The translations under genes were made by a program, and so were the position numbers. Shown piece after piece: positions 20,501 through 30,099 of a DNA stretch of 64,000 bases. Numbering within the stretch: the first letter of the stretch is position 1; every line of letters begins with the position of its first letter. The notes beneath the pieces are model-generated. The model had not been told where the DNA came from. It ran no database searches and worked only from the letters and a program-made list of their open reading frames with translations. This DNA comes from Closterium sp. Naga37s-1 (taxonomy: Eukaryota; Streptophyta; Zygnematophyceae; Desmidiales; Closteriaceae). The DNA is taken from the NCBI GenBank assembly GCA_947471745.1, contig CANJKZ010000263.1, positions 496,001 through 560,000 of the forward strand, given 5' to 3'.

Positions 20501-21865
20501 ACCCTTTTGCTGCTCCTTGGTTGCTGCACCACTCTCCTTAGGTTCACTGAACTTGCTGGTCCCTCCAGGTTTGCTCTTCTTGAGCTCATTCTCCTTAGCG
20601 CGACCGTTCGCGCCATCGTCGCTACCGACCGCTCCATCCTTGGTGCTGATGCTTGCTGCCACTTGCCTCTCCTTAGGCATAGGGACCACTGGGATCTGCC
20701 ACATCTCGTTGTAGACATCCCTGTCCTCATGAAGGTCCCAAAGAATTCGATCGCCAAGCCTTGCGGTGTAGGTCTTGGCTCCCTTCGAGTTCGTGTCCAT
20801 GCCGGCCTTTGCCAACCGCCGCACGGAAATCAGGTTTGCAGCAAGGCTGGGCACCCAAAGCACGTTCTTGAGGCCCACCATCTTCCCATCAGCACCCTTG
20901 AACATGGCCTTGCCCATGCCTTTCACCTCTGCTCGCTGCCCCAAAGCCGATGTGACATGCTTCACCGGTGACGGCTCGAGTTCGGTGAGCAAGTCCGGGC
21001 GAGGTGTCATGCTATAGGTAGCGCCACTATCAATCACCCAATAGTCCAGGGGGTGTAGGGTCACCTTCCCCACAGCTGCTGGCTCCTCAAAGCCTTCATC
21101 CTTCTCTGGACCAGCCGGTACTTGCGTCGACACGAAGTAGAATAGACCCGGGTATCGATCGTCGCTCGGGTCCTTGTCGTTGTCTCCGCTCTTCATGTTT
21201 GCAGCTCCGCCACCGCGACCGCCACGGCCTCCACGGCCTCGTCCTCTCCCTCCTCCTGCTCCTCTACCCTCTTGGCCTTGAGCAGGGGTCCAACCATCAG
21301 GGAGTTTGTAGCAGTCGCGCCACATGTGTCCGCTCTTGTGGCAATAGTGACACTCGCCGTCGAATCGGCCGCGACCGCGTCCGTAGCTCTTGTCGTCGCT
21401 GCCGTAACCGCCACTCCTGCGGCCTCCGCCGAAGTTGCTGCCACCAAACCTTCCTCCCCCTCGTCCTCTGCCTCTTCCTCGACCATATCCACGGCCGATG
21501 CTCGCTGCCCCAGCGCCATCCGCACTCGCCAACTCACGGCGGCGGAAATCCTCTTGAAGGATAGCTCGCTTCACGTCTTCAAGCGAGAGGCGGGGCAAGT
21601 CGCGATTAAGGTTGATGATAAGCGAGGACCATGACTCTGGGAGTAAGGCCAGCAACTTGGTCTTCTTTTGGAGCTCACTGTAGTTCAAATCAGCTCCCTC
21701 AAGCCGCGTCAACAAGTCGAAGAATTTCTGCACCCCTTCTTCAACCGCTTCGTCTTCTTCAATTCGTAGTGCCGCCATTTGCCGTTCCAACACCACCGCT
21801 ACCGCCGCTGTTGCAGGAGCATGTACACCCTTGAGAGCAGCCCATGCCTTTGGTCCTTTCTCTGG
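17558..21865 (-). CDS. Copia B2 gag-pol polyprotein, N-terminally truncated
   Basis: This open frame of over 1412 codons carries the Gag C-part with CCHC knuckle, protease (DSGATYSM), integrase, RT (MVVYVDDILIF) and RNase H (YSDASYASE, SVESEYMA, YCDSQGA). The first recognised start (about 21796) is only an internal codon; the true N-terminus was removed by the C2 insertion. The frame ends VELR-stop, about 30 codons before the end expected for a copia RNase H, the same as in B3. It is a duplicate by tandem amplification and probably cannot move on its own. Confidence 0.85.
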   Translation of the reverse strand, partial: PEKGPKAWAALKGVHAPATAAVAVVLERQMAALRIEEDEAVEEGVQKFFDLLTRLEGADLNYSELQKKTKLLALLPESWSSLIINLNRDLPRLSLEDVKRAILQEDFRRRELASADGAGAASIGRGYGRGRGRGRGGGRFGGSNFGGGRRSGGYGSDDKSYGRGRGRFDGECHYCHKSGHMWRDCYKLPDGWTPAQGQEGRGAGGGRGRGRGGRGGRGGGAANMKSGDNDKDPSDDRYPGLFYFVSTQVPAGPEKDEGFEEPAAVGKVTLHPLDYWVIDSGATYSMTPRPDLLTELEPSPVKHVTSALGQRAEVKGMGKAMFKGADGKMVGLKNVLWVPSLAANLISVRRLAKAGMDTNSKGAKTYTARLGDRILWDLHEDRDVYNEMWQIPVVPMPKERQVAASISTKDGAVGSDDGANGRAKENELKKSKPGGTSKFSEPKESGAATKEQQKGEENPEAAAEEDYGESMWGAIASAAFSNPTSATGECDWLTLHRRMGHVALPILQQLVKNEMVAGIRVKGEPDEVLGCPTCIQAKFTRFPFPSSEATAKAPLDEVVMDVVGPLKLGAAGAEYFLTIVDVYTRMTWVYVLAKKSDVAETLKTDWFPMVERQQDRLVKSIRTDRGGEFLSKEFGLWLKKNGIRHSLTMPYSPAMNGIAERANRTITEAARGLLIEAGLPDYFWPDAVRSACVAKNRALTHVGADKWVPYVEWLGRKPKVDMLRVFGCMCMALVPKHLRHNKLGAKAVWAVHLGMAQNSKGWLLRDPFTKNFLVSRDCKFMENFMYKDWKAENEAKIGVRFGEVKSSGLEHVELPLELSSGSTTTRESSFVNGGEEANDAEEEEEEVQQVSERAPSLPSRTTSAPRIRATPQQRQGLQVPAAEEEGRGKRRVQPPNRLTYDAPGKQGKTALAGAAMMVGDDEESDYEECAFAFFSPVEMPGEPATLKEALESSDAEEWKKAMESELKSIEENDTFELVELLEGRTAITSKWLFKIRSDADGKIERYKSRLVAKGYQQKEKVDFKELFAPVVKPTTLRTLFAGAAIKGWVVKQMDIVTAFLNGILEEEIFMAQPEGFDDGSGRVWKLKKALYGLKQAPRQWYMKLREVLEGIGFTPSTADHSLFMLGEGEQRSFMVVYVDDILIFSPSSDLVKEVMLKLQDKFKCKALGDVSFYLGLHIERDVEKRCMRVHQRKYLEALAANFGQSEGHVATPFPSGFKCVKGPEEESVGEEERRRFHSLVGSLMYAAVNTRPDVAFATGQLARVVQCPNEEQVAAGMRVAKYLGQTPTVGLQYSAAAQRRQKGADGVEPGRLFLTAYSDASYASEPEDMTSVGGFICCVGGGPTAWESKKQVDQALSSVESEYMALFRAVREIVWQRRLLAELGEEQQGPTPLYCDSQGAIALAKNPVLHGLTKHMRVKWHWTRSMVTAGEVELR

Positions 21866-22140
21866 TGTTACCCAGGTGTTACGCGAATGTTCTGAGGGCC
21901 GCGAAGCGTCCCGAACAGAACCTTCCCGAACTCAGTAGAAAGCAATTCGGTGGAAACCGAATAGGCTTGAGTTCGGTACACGTAACCTGGTTCGGTGCTA
22001 TAACTATAATAATATATAGGAATGCACCTAACCTAGGAAATCAAGCATATCTATGCATGATAAATAAATCCCAAGCTAGATATAGCATAATAAAGTCTAG
22101 GCAAGCTAGCAAAGCCAGCATAAGCCGTCGTACTCTCACA
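21866..22140 (-). repeat. 3' LTR of C2
   Basis: 275 bp, the counterpart of 14848-15122. Confidence 0.85.
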
Positions 22141-22150
22141 CGTCCCCCCC

Positions 22151-23616
22151 TCAAAGCTGGGTGGCGTGAGAAACACCCTGCTTGACAAGATAGTCAATGA
22201 GAGCACGGCGTGCGTTGCCCACATAAGCTTCTGCAACCCAGCTGTCCTCAGTGGGGTCATATCCCTTCCAGCGTATCAGGAACTCGAGGGTCTTGCCGCC
22301 GCGGCGCCGATGAGAGAGGACGCGCTCCACTTCATACTCAGGTTCATCCTGGATAAGAACAGGTGGTGGTGGCGGTAGCTGCCATCCCTGGAACTGTTGG
22401 TTGGGGTCCTTGTAGGGCTTCAGTAGCTGAACATGGAAAGCATTGTGAAGCTTCCACGTAGTAGGTAAGCGCAAGCGGAATGTTACTGGTGTCACATGTG
22501 CCTCAACGAGAAAAGGACCACAGAAGCGAGGCCGGAGTTTGGATGGGAGGTGAGACAGGTTCAAGTTGCGTGTGTCAAAAAGCACCTGATCTCCGACTGC
22601 TACTGAGTGATCTCGTCGCTGACGATCGGCATACTGCTTCTGGGAGTTCTGCATCGTGGTGAGACGTCGCTGAGTCTTCTCCCATAGCTGCTGCATGGTG
22701 GTGACGAAATCATATGCGGCTTGGACGTGTGCCGGTGTGGTTGGCTGCTGTGGTGTAAGTGGTTCCCGTCCGTAACACAGGAAGAAAGGAGTTTTCCCCG
22801 TGGCCGCATGTGATGCGTTATTGTAAGCGAACTCTAGGGTCGGTAACTGTGTGTCACAGTGGCTGACGTTGTCCTTGCAAGCTGTGCGCAGTAACTGTTC
22901 AACCACCTGATTGAGTCGCTCGGTCTGTCCGTCAGTCTGTGGGTGGTATGCTGAGGACATCGCAAGTTTAGTCCCCAATAATCCCATGAGCTCCTTCCAG
23001 AACTTACTCGTGAATTTGGGGTCTCTGTCTGAGATGAGTGTAGCGGGGATGCCGTGGATGGTGATGATGCGGTCGAAGAAGAGGCGAGCAGTTGCTGTGG
23101 CGTTGGTCGGTATGAAGTGACCCATTTTGGAGAACTTATCGATCACTACGAGGATGGAATCATGTCCCCGTGAGGTCGAAGGAAGTCCTATGATGAAGTC
23201 GAGGCTAATGACCTGCCATGGCTGCTCCGGTACGGGTAGAGGCTGAAGTAACCCTGCTTTTTTCTGCTTGCTGCTCTTCATCCGCTGGTACGTGTCGCAC
23301 GAGGTGACGAACTGCTGCACGTCTGCTGCCATCCCAGGCCAGTAATAATACTTTGCTATTCCCGCTAACGTTTTGTTGCTCCCGAAATGTCCCGCATATG
23401 GTACGTCGTGAAACTCCTCCAATAGGATCTGCCATAGCGGGGCGTAATTTGGTACCCAAATCTTTCCTTAACCCTTCCTTACAGCTAAGTCTTTCTCCCA
23501 CTGTAACAGCTTCTTGGTCTGTGCTGTAGCGATCTCTGCGTCCACGGAGTACCCATGTTGGAATAGACCCTTGAGCAAAGGGTTCATCCCGTCGAGCTGG
23601 ATGCCTGCTACATGTC
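22151..23616 (-). pseudogene. C2 integrase and chromodomain
   Basis: The same content as the C1 copy: an integrase with a complete DDE core, the Cys-to-Tyr change in the zinc finger, a stop just upstream of the finger (about 23468), and a full chromodomain at the C-terminus. The shared defects show that the decay came before the duplication. Confidence 0.88.
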
Positions 23617-24435
23617 TGTTATAGTCACAATAGGCTTGAATGTGCCTAAAACGAAAGATAGAGAGCACAGACGGATTTCTGCACAGCGGCTTCAAACGTT
23701 GATAGCGTTCTTCTCAGAGCTGCAAATGACTTGATTCAAATTGGATCTGGAGCGTCTTCACGTCGTCTACAATTAGCAATTTAGATTGCACGATTTGATA
23801 AAGAATTGACGACACAGCGTCGGTTTGAACGAACGGTACTATGGCAGCCACTATAGTCTTAGAACACAAGATAGGAAGAGTTACGAGTTGGGAATGACTC
23901 CCAGCTCCTACAAACCCCAAGAGCCGAGGTACAGTGATGTGGAACAGTGCCACACTGTCCCCAACCACGAAGGGTCTCGAAACTACCCTTCACTAGGGCC
24001 TACACCAAGTGAAATGTTACACTACACAAAGTAATGTAACTATCTTCAATATCTTGAGGTGTACCCTTTTGGCAAGCTTCGAAATCACTTGAGGCTTGAC
24101 ACCAAGGCTCGGGCTCTTCATCACAAACTCATCCTTGAGTTCTTGATGGGTCTGCTGCACACACCTGCGACACGCCGAACGTTCGACACAGGACAAAATA
24201 GAAACCGCGCACGACAAAATAGAAACCGCGCGCGAGACACAAACGACCGCGTAACACGCGTCTAGCGATAACTCGCTATTGACTCGACACACACACTCGA
24301 CATCATGACTCAACATTCACACACAATTATAAGCATGAAATATATATTATCCCATGCCCTCATACCATTCCATACACACACACATTCACGCACACGGACA
24401 ACAAGCCGAGTGCAAACCGTAGGGTTGCACCAACA
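23617..24435 (-). repeat. 3' LTR of copia B3
   Basis: 819 bp. An AT stretch atatatattatccc near 24341 could, read on the minus strand, be the TATA region. The PPT (ccgagggggagtt in element orientation) lies at 24436-24448. Confidence 0.9.
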
Positions 24436-24575
24436 AACTCCCCCTCGGATTGTTGGCCTTAGGATATGTTGCTCTCTCAGTTCAGAGCCATCCCAACCAG
24501 CTTGCAACACTTCCAATGCTGCTGCTCCACCAGCCTCTTGGTCATCATGTCAGCCGGCTGCCCCGTGGTCTTCAC

Positions 24576-27500
24576 TTAGCGCAACTCAACTTCACCCGCG
24601 GTTACCATGCTCCTCGTCCAATGCCACTTCACCCTCATGTGCTTCGTGAGTCCATGCAACACAGGGTTCTTAGCAAGAGCAATGGCACCCTGGCTGTCAC
24701 AGTACAGTGGGGTAGGTCCTTGCTGCTCCTCCCCCAATTCAGCCAACAAACGCCGCTGCCACACAATCTCCCGTACGGCACGGAAGAGTGCCATGTACTC
24801 GGACTCCACCGAGCTCAAAGCTTGGTCAACCTGCTTCTTGCTCTCCCAAGCAGTTGGGCCTCCACCAACACAGCATATGAAGCCTCCCACACTTGTCATG
24901 TCCTCTGGTTCTGATGCATATGAAGCATCCGAGTAGGCGGTGAGGAACAAACGCCCGGGTTCAACACCATCCGCGCCCTTTTGGCGCCTTTGTGCCGCCG
25001 CCGAGTATTGCAGCCCAACGGTCGGTGTTTGGCCAAGATACTTGGCCACCCTCATTCCAGCTGCTACCTGCTCCTCATTAGGGCATTGCACAACCCTAGC
25101 CAGCTGCCCGGTAGCAAACGCGACGTCCGGTCGGGTGTTTACCGCCGCATACATGAGGCTGCCCACCAACGAGTGAAATCGGCGCCTCTCCTCTTCACCA
25201 ACGCTCTCCTCCTCTGGTCCCTTCACACACTTGAACCCAGAGGGAAAGGGTGTAGCCACATGGCCTTCACTCTGCCCAAAGTTGGCAGCCAATGCCTCCA
25301 GGTACTTTCGTTGATGCACCCGCATGCACCGCTTCTCCACATCTCGTTCGATGTGGAGCCCAAGGTAGAAGCTCACGTCACCAAGGGCCTTGCACTTGAA
25401 CTTGGCTTGAAGCTTCAGCATCACCTCCTTCACAAGGTCAGAAGAGGGTGAGAAAATGAGGATGTCATCCACATAAACCACCATGAAACTCCTCTGCTCC
25501 CCCTCGCCAAGCATGAACAAAGAGTGATCGGCCGTTGAGGGAGTGAAGCCGATCCCCTCCAACACTTCGCGCAGCTTCATGTACCATTGCCTAGGGGCCT
25601 GCTTCAGCCCATAGAGGGCCTTCTTCAGCTTCCACACTCTGCCACTACCATCATCAAACCCCTCTGGCTGCGCCATGAAAATCTCCTCCTCAAGGATGCC
25701 GTTAAGGAATGCCGTTACGATGTCCATTTGCTTTACTACCCATCCTTTGATGGCGGCTCCCGCGAATAGGGTTCGCAGCGTCGTCGGCTTCACCACAGGG
25801 GCAAACAGCTCCTTGAAGTCCACCTTCTCCTTCTGCTGGTACCCCTTGGCTACAAGCCTAGACTTGTAGCGCTCGATCTTGCCGTCGGCATCCGACTTGA
25901 TTTTGAAGAGCCACTTGGACGTTATCGCCGTACGCCCCTCCAGTAGCTCCACCAATTCAAACGTGTCATTCTCCTCGATGCTCTTCAGCTCACTCTCCAT
26001 GGCCTTCTTCCACTCCTCAGCATCACTACTCTCCAAAGCCTCCTTGAGAGTTGCTGGTTCTCCCGGCATCTCCACCGGAGAGAAGAACGCGAAGGCACAC
26101 TCCTCGTAGTCACTCTCCTCGTCGTCTCCGACCATCATTGCCGCTCCGGCCAGGGCTGTCTTGCCCTGCTTTCCCGGCGCATCATAGGTCAGCCTATTAG
26201 GGGGTTGAACTCTCCTCTTCCCCCTTCCTTCCTCCTCAGCTGCAGGGACTTGAAGGCCTTGGCGTTGCTGCGGTGTGGCTCGAATCCGTGGAGCACTCGT
26301 AGTACGGGAAGGGAGTGACGGTGCACGCTCGCTCACTTGCTGCACCTCCTCCTCTTCTTCCTCTGCATCATTGGCCTCCTCTCCCCCATTCACAAGGGAG
26401 GATTCCCTTGTGGTTGTGCTGCCGCTGCTCAGCTCCAAAGGCAGCTCCACATGCTCCAAACCGGAACTCTTCACCTCCCCAAACCGCACGCCTATCTTCG
26501 CCTCATTCTCCGCCTTCCAATCCTTGTACATGAAGTTCTCCATGAACTTGCAGTCCCTGCTCACCAAGAAATTCTTGGTGAATGGGTCCCGAAGAAGCCA
26601 TCCCTTGCTGTTTTGAGCCATGCCCAAGTGCACGGCCCACACCGCCTTGGCACCAAGCTTGTTGTGCCGAAGATGCTTAGGCACGAGCGCCATGCACATG
26701 CACCCGAACACCCGAAGCATATCCACCTTTGGCTTCCTTCCTAGCCACTCCACATAGGGCACCCATTTGTCTGCTCCCAAATGAGTCAAGGCTCTGTTCT
26801 TGGCCACACATGCGCTCCGCACCGCATCAGGCCAGAAATAGTCGGGTAGCCCGGCTTCAATGAGCAACCCGCGTGCCGCCTCCGTGATTGTGCGGTTCGC
26901 TCGCTCGGCGATGCCGTTCATTGCAGGGGAGTATGGCATGGTGAGGGAGTGCCGAATACCATTCTTCTTCAGCCACAACCCAAACTCCTTGCTCAGGAAC
27001 TCTCCCCCTCGATCGGTGCGGATTGACTTGACTAGACGGTCTTGTTGCCGCTCCACCATCGGGAACCAATCCGTCTTCAACGTTTCAGCCACGTCGCTCT
27101 TCTTGGCCAGCACGTACACCCAAGTCATGCGGGTGTAGACGTCGACAATGGTGAGAAAATACTCAGCTCCAGCAGCTCCAAGCTTCAGGGGGCCCACCAC
27201 GTCCATCACCACCTCATCAAGCGGTGCCTTTGCCGTTGCCTCCGAACTAGGGAACGGAAACCGGGTGAACTTGGCTTGAATGCACGTCGGGCAGCCAAGC
27301 ACCTCATCGGACTCCCCCTTCACACGTATGCCAGCAACCATCTCATTCTTCACTAGCTGCTGCAAGATGGGCAGTGCCACATGCCCCATGCGCCGATGCA
27401 AGGTGAGCCAATCACACTCCCCCGTAGCCGAAGTTGGATTGGAGAATGCCGCGCTCGCAATAGCGCCCCACATACTCTCTCCGTAGTCCTCCTCCGCTGC

Positions 27501-29246
27501 TGCCTCTGGGTTCTCCTCACCCTTTTGCTGCTCCTTGGTTGCTGCACCACTCTCCTTAGGTTCACTGAACTTGCTGGTCCCTCCAGGTTTGCTCTTCTTG
27601 AGCTCATTCTCCTTAGCGCGACCGTTCGCGCCATCGTCGCTACCGACCGCTCCATCCTTGGTGCTGATGCTTGCTGCCACTTGCCTCTCCTTAGGCATAG
27701 GGACCACTGGGATCTGCCACATCTCGTTGTAGACATCCCTGTCCTCATGAAGGTCCCAAAGAATTCGATCGCCAAGCCTTGCGGTGTAGGTCTTGGCTCC
27801 CTTCGAGTTCGTGTCCATGCCGGCCTTTGCCAACCGCCGCATGGAAATCAGGTTTGCAGCAAGGCTGGGCACCCAAAGCACGTTCTTGAGGCCCACCATC
27901 TTTCCATCAGCACCCTTGAACATGGCCTTGCCCATGCCTTTCACCTCTGCTCGCTGCCCCAAAGCCGATGTAACATGCTTCACCGGTGACGGCTCGAGTT
28001 CGGTGAGCAAGTCCGGGCGAGGTGTCATGCTATAGGTAGCGCCACTATCAATCACCCAATAGTCCAGGGGGTGTAGGGTCACCTTCTCCACAGCTGCTGG
28101 CTCCTCAAAGCCTTCATCCTTCTCTGGACCAGCCGGTACTTGCGTCGACACGAAGTAGAATAGACCCAGGTATCGATCGTCGCTCGGGTCCTTGTCGTTG
28201 TCTCCGCTCTTCATGTTTGCAGCTCCGCCACCGCGACCGCCACGGCCTCCACGGCCTCGTCCTCTCCCTCCTCCGGCTCCTCTACCCTCTTGGCCTTGAG
28301 CAGGGGTCCAACCATCAGGGAGTTTGTAGCAGTCGCGCCACATGTGTCCGCTCTTGTGGCAATAGTGACACTCGCCGTCGAATCGGCCGCGACCGCGTCC
28401 GTAGCTCTTGTCGTCGCTGCCGTAACCGCCACTCCTGCGGCCTCCGCCGAAGTTGCTGCCACCAAACCTTCCTCCCCCTCGTCCTCTGCCTCTTCCTCGA
28501 CCATATCCACGGCCGATGCTCGCTGCCCCAGCGCCATCCGCACTCGCCAACTCACGGCGGCGGAAATCCTCTTGAAGGATAGCTCGCTTCACGTCTTCAA
28601 GCGAGAGGCGGGGCAAGTCGCGATTAAGGTTGATGATGAGCGAGGACCATGACTCTGGGAGTAAGGCCAGCAACTTGGTCTTCTTTTGGAGCTCACTGTA
28701 GTTCAAATCAGCTCCCTCAAGCCGCGTCAACAAGTCGAAGAATTTCTGCACCCCTTCTTCAACCGCTTCGTCTTCTTCAATTCGTAGTGCCGCCATTTGC
28801 CGTTCCAACACCACCGCTACCGCCGCTGTTGCAGGAGCATGTACACCCTTGAGAGCAGCCCATGCCTTTGGTCCTTTCTCTGGTTCACGCTGGAATGGCT
28901 TGATGTGACGGATCTGACTGCTCCCCAACGCTTGCCCAAGTAAGAGATAGCCTTGTGCGCTCTTCCGCACCCACGGGCTCTTCTCCGGGTCGTTCTCGGG
29001 GCGCTTCTCCGTTCCTTCCATCACCTCCAGCAGGTCATAGTGGTCAAAGATGTTCTCCATCTTGAAGGACCATTCAGCAAAGTTGTCACCGTTGAACTTG
29101 TCAAGCCCAAACACCCTAGGCTCATCCCTAGGTGGGCCAAGACTTGGTTGCATGGGCGCCATGGCTGAATCACGGGGTTGGCCTTGAGCTTGAGCTTCTC
29201 CACTGCCACCAGCACCTCTGCCACCCCTTTCCTCAGGTCCAGACAT
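24576..29246 (-). CDS. Copia B3 gag-pol polyprotein, 1556 aa
   Basis: A self-encoded retrotransposition polyprotein. I chose the ATG at 29246, which gives MSGPEE; an upstream GTG lies within the primer site and is unlikely. Counting from this ATG: Gag with a Gly/Arg-rich stretch at 240-290 and the CCHC knuckle at C293-C306; protease DSGA at 400; integrase HHCC at H617, H622, C652, C655 and DDE at D682, D745, E781; an acidic linker at about 960; RT YVDD at 1258-1261; RNase H D1440, E1481, D1517. All catalytic residues are present. A TAA after VELR cuts about 30 C-terminal residues that remain readable downstream; B2 shares it. Function may be little affected, but this is inference. Confidence 0.93.
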   Translation of the reverse strand: MSGPEERGGRGAGGSGEAQAQGQPRDSAMAPMQPSLGPPRDEPRVFGLDKFNGDNFAEWSFKMENIFDHYDLLEVMEGTEKRPENDPEKSPWVRKSAQGYLLLGQALGSSQIRHIKPFQREPEKGPKAWAALKGVHAPATAAVAVVLERQMAALRIEEDEAVEEGVQKFFDLLTRLEGADLNYSELQKKTKLLALLPESWSSLIINLNRDLPRLSLEDVKRAILQEDFRRRELASADGAGAASIGRGYGRGRGRGRGGGRFGGSNFGGGRRSGGYGSDDKSYGRGRGRFDGECHYCHKSGHMWRDCYKLPDGWTPAQGQEGRGAGGGRGRGRGGRGGRGGGAANMKSGDNDKDPSDDRYLGLFYFVSTQVPAGPEKDEGFEEPAAVEKVTLHPLDYWVIDSGATYSMTPRPDLLTELEPSPVKHVTSALGQRAEVKGMGKAMFKGADGKMVGLKNVLWVPSLAANLISMRRLAKAGMDTNSKGAKTYTARLGDRILWDLHEDRDVYNEMWQIPVVPMPKERQVAASISTKDGAVGSDDGANGRAKENELKKSKPGGTSKFSEPKESGAATKEQQKGEENPEAAAEEDYGESMWGAIASAAFSNPTSATGECDWLTLHRRMGHVALPILQQLVKNEMVAGIRVKGESDEVLGCPTCIQAKFTRFPFPSSEATAKAPLDEVVMDVVGPLKLGAAGAEYFLTIVDVYTRMTWVYVLAKKSDVAETLKTDWFPMVERQQDRLVKSIRTDRGGEFLSKEFGLWLKKNGIRHSLTMPYSPAMNGIAERANRTITEAARGLLIEAGLPDYFWPDAVRSACVAKNRALTHLGADKWVPYVEWLGRKPKVDMLRVFGCMCMALVPKHLRHNKLGAKAVWAVHLGMAQNSKGWLLRDPFTKNFLVSRDCKFMENFMYKDWKAENEAKIGVRFGEVKSSGLEHVELPLELSSGSTTTRESSLVNGGEEANDAEEEEEEVQQVSERAPSLPSRTTSAPRIRATPQQRQGLQVPAAEEEGRGKRRVQPPNRLTYDAPGKQGKTALAGAAMMVGDDEESDYEECAFAFFSPVEMPGEPATLKEALESSDAEEWKKAMESELKSIEENDTFELVELLEGRTAITSKWLFKIKSDADGKIERYKSRLVAKGYQQKEKVDFKELFAPVVKPTTLRTLFAGAAIKGWVVKQMDIVTAFLNGILEEEIFMAQPEGFDDGSGRVWKLKKALYGLKQAPRQWYMKLREVLEGIGFTPSTADHSLFMLGEGEQRSFMVVYVDDILIFSPSSDLVKEVMLKLQAKFKCKALGDVSFYLGLHIERDVEKRCMRVHQRKYLEALAANFGQSEGHVATPFPSGFKCVKGPEEESVGEEERRRFHSLVGSLMYAAVNTRPDVAFATGQLARVVQCPNEEQVAAGMRVAKYLGQTPTVGLQYSAAAQRRQKGADGVEPGRLFLTAYSDASYASEPEDMTSVGGFICCVGGGPTAWESKKQVDQALSSVESEYMALFRAVREIVWQRRLLAELGEEQQGPTPLYCDSQGAIALAKNPVLHGLTKHMRVKWHWTRSMVTAGEVELR

Positions 29247-29266
29247 TGTCGAAACTGCTCCAAGGG

Positions 29267-29278
29267 GCTCTAATACCA
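29267..29278 (-). promoter_or_regulatory. Primer binding site of copia B3
   Basis: In element orientation tggtattagagc, one change from the initiator tRNA-Met site, two bases from the 5' LTR. Confidence 0.8.
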
Positions 29279-29280
29279 CT

Positions 29281-30099
29281 TGTTATAGTCACAATAGGCT
29301 TGAATGTGCCTAAAACGAAAGATAGAGAGCACAGACGGATTTCTGCACAGCGGCTTCAAACGTTGATAGCGTTCTGCTCACAGCTGCAAATGACCTGATT
29401 CAAATTGGATCTGGAGCGTCTTCACGTCGTCTACAATTAGCAATTTATATTGCACGATTTTATAAAGAATTGACGACACAGCGTCGGTTTGAACGAACGG
29501 TACTATGGCAGCCACTATAGTCTTAGAACACAAGATAGGAAGAGTTGCGAGTTGGGAATGACTCCCAGCTCCTACAAACCCCAAGAGCCGAGGTACAGTG
29601 ATGTGGAACTGTGCCACACTGTCCCCAACCACGAAGGGTCTCGAGACTACCCTTCACTAGGGCCTACACCAAGTGAAATGTTACACTACACAAAGTAATG
29701 TAACTATCTTCAATATCTTGAGGTGTACCCTTTTGGCAAGCTTCGAAATCACTTGAGGCTTGACACCAAGGCTCGGGCTCTTCATCACAAACTCATCCTT
29801 GAGTTCTTGATGGGTCTGCTGCACACACCTGCGACACGCCGAACGTTCGACACAGGACAAAATAGAAACCGCGCACGACAAAATAGAAACCGCGCGCGAG
29901 ACACAAACGACCGCGTAACACGCGTCTAGCGATAACTCGCTATTGACTCGACACACACACTCGACATCATGACTCAACATTCACACACAATTATAAGCAT
30001 GAAATATATATTATCCCATGCCCTCATACCATTCCATACACACACACATTCACGCACACGGACAACAAGCCGAGTGCAAACCGTAGGGTTGCACCAACA
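29281..30099 (-). repeat. 5' LTR of copia B3
   Basis: 819 bp. It differs from the left LTR at scattered sites, for instance cttctcag versus ctgctcac near 29373 and gttacgag versus gttgcgag near 29545. Confidence 0.9.

Larger units (their letters stand above)
16599..21865 (-). mobile_element. Copia B2 (family 2), gag cut by C2
   Basis: It has a complete 3' LTR (16599-17417), a PPT, and a polyprotein reading from 21865 to 17558. The N-terminal part of gag and the 5' LTR are replaced by chromovirus C2 at 21866. It is a tandem copy of the same region of B3, 7018 bases away. Confidence 0.9.
21866..23616 (-). mobile_element. Chromovirus C2, 3' part only
   Basis: The tandem copy of C1, shifted by 7018 bases, with the same borders: LTR at 21866-22140, PPT, integrase and chromodomain, interrupted on the right by the copia B3 LTR at 23617. 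Differences from C1 are single bases, such as gccgtagc versus gccatagc near 23432. Confidence 0.88.
12538..28883. repeat. 7018-bp segmental tandem repeat, about 2.3 copies
   Basis: Sequence from 12538 recurs exactly 7018 bases later and again 7018 bases after that. Examples are the gypsy LTR ends at 15122 and 22140, B LTR starts at 16599 and 23617, and the B stop codons at 17558 and 24576. The third copy leaves the pattern at 28883, where the other two enter the chromovirus LTR. Only a few substitutions separate copies, such as 12555 a versus 19573 g. Each unit contains parts of copia B and chromovirus C. Confidence 0.92.
23617..30099 (-). mobile_element. Copia B3 (family 2), full length
   Basis: Two 819-bp LTRs (23617-24435 and 29281-30099) flank a primer site, one long gag-pol frame and a PPT. 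It is the only full-length family 2 element here. The flanks do not match: atgtc on the left (inside C2) and acaca on the right (inside repeat R). The LTRs also differ from each other at about ten positions, more than the tandem copies differ. B3 is therefore likely a recombinant of two B insertions. Confidence 0.92.
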
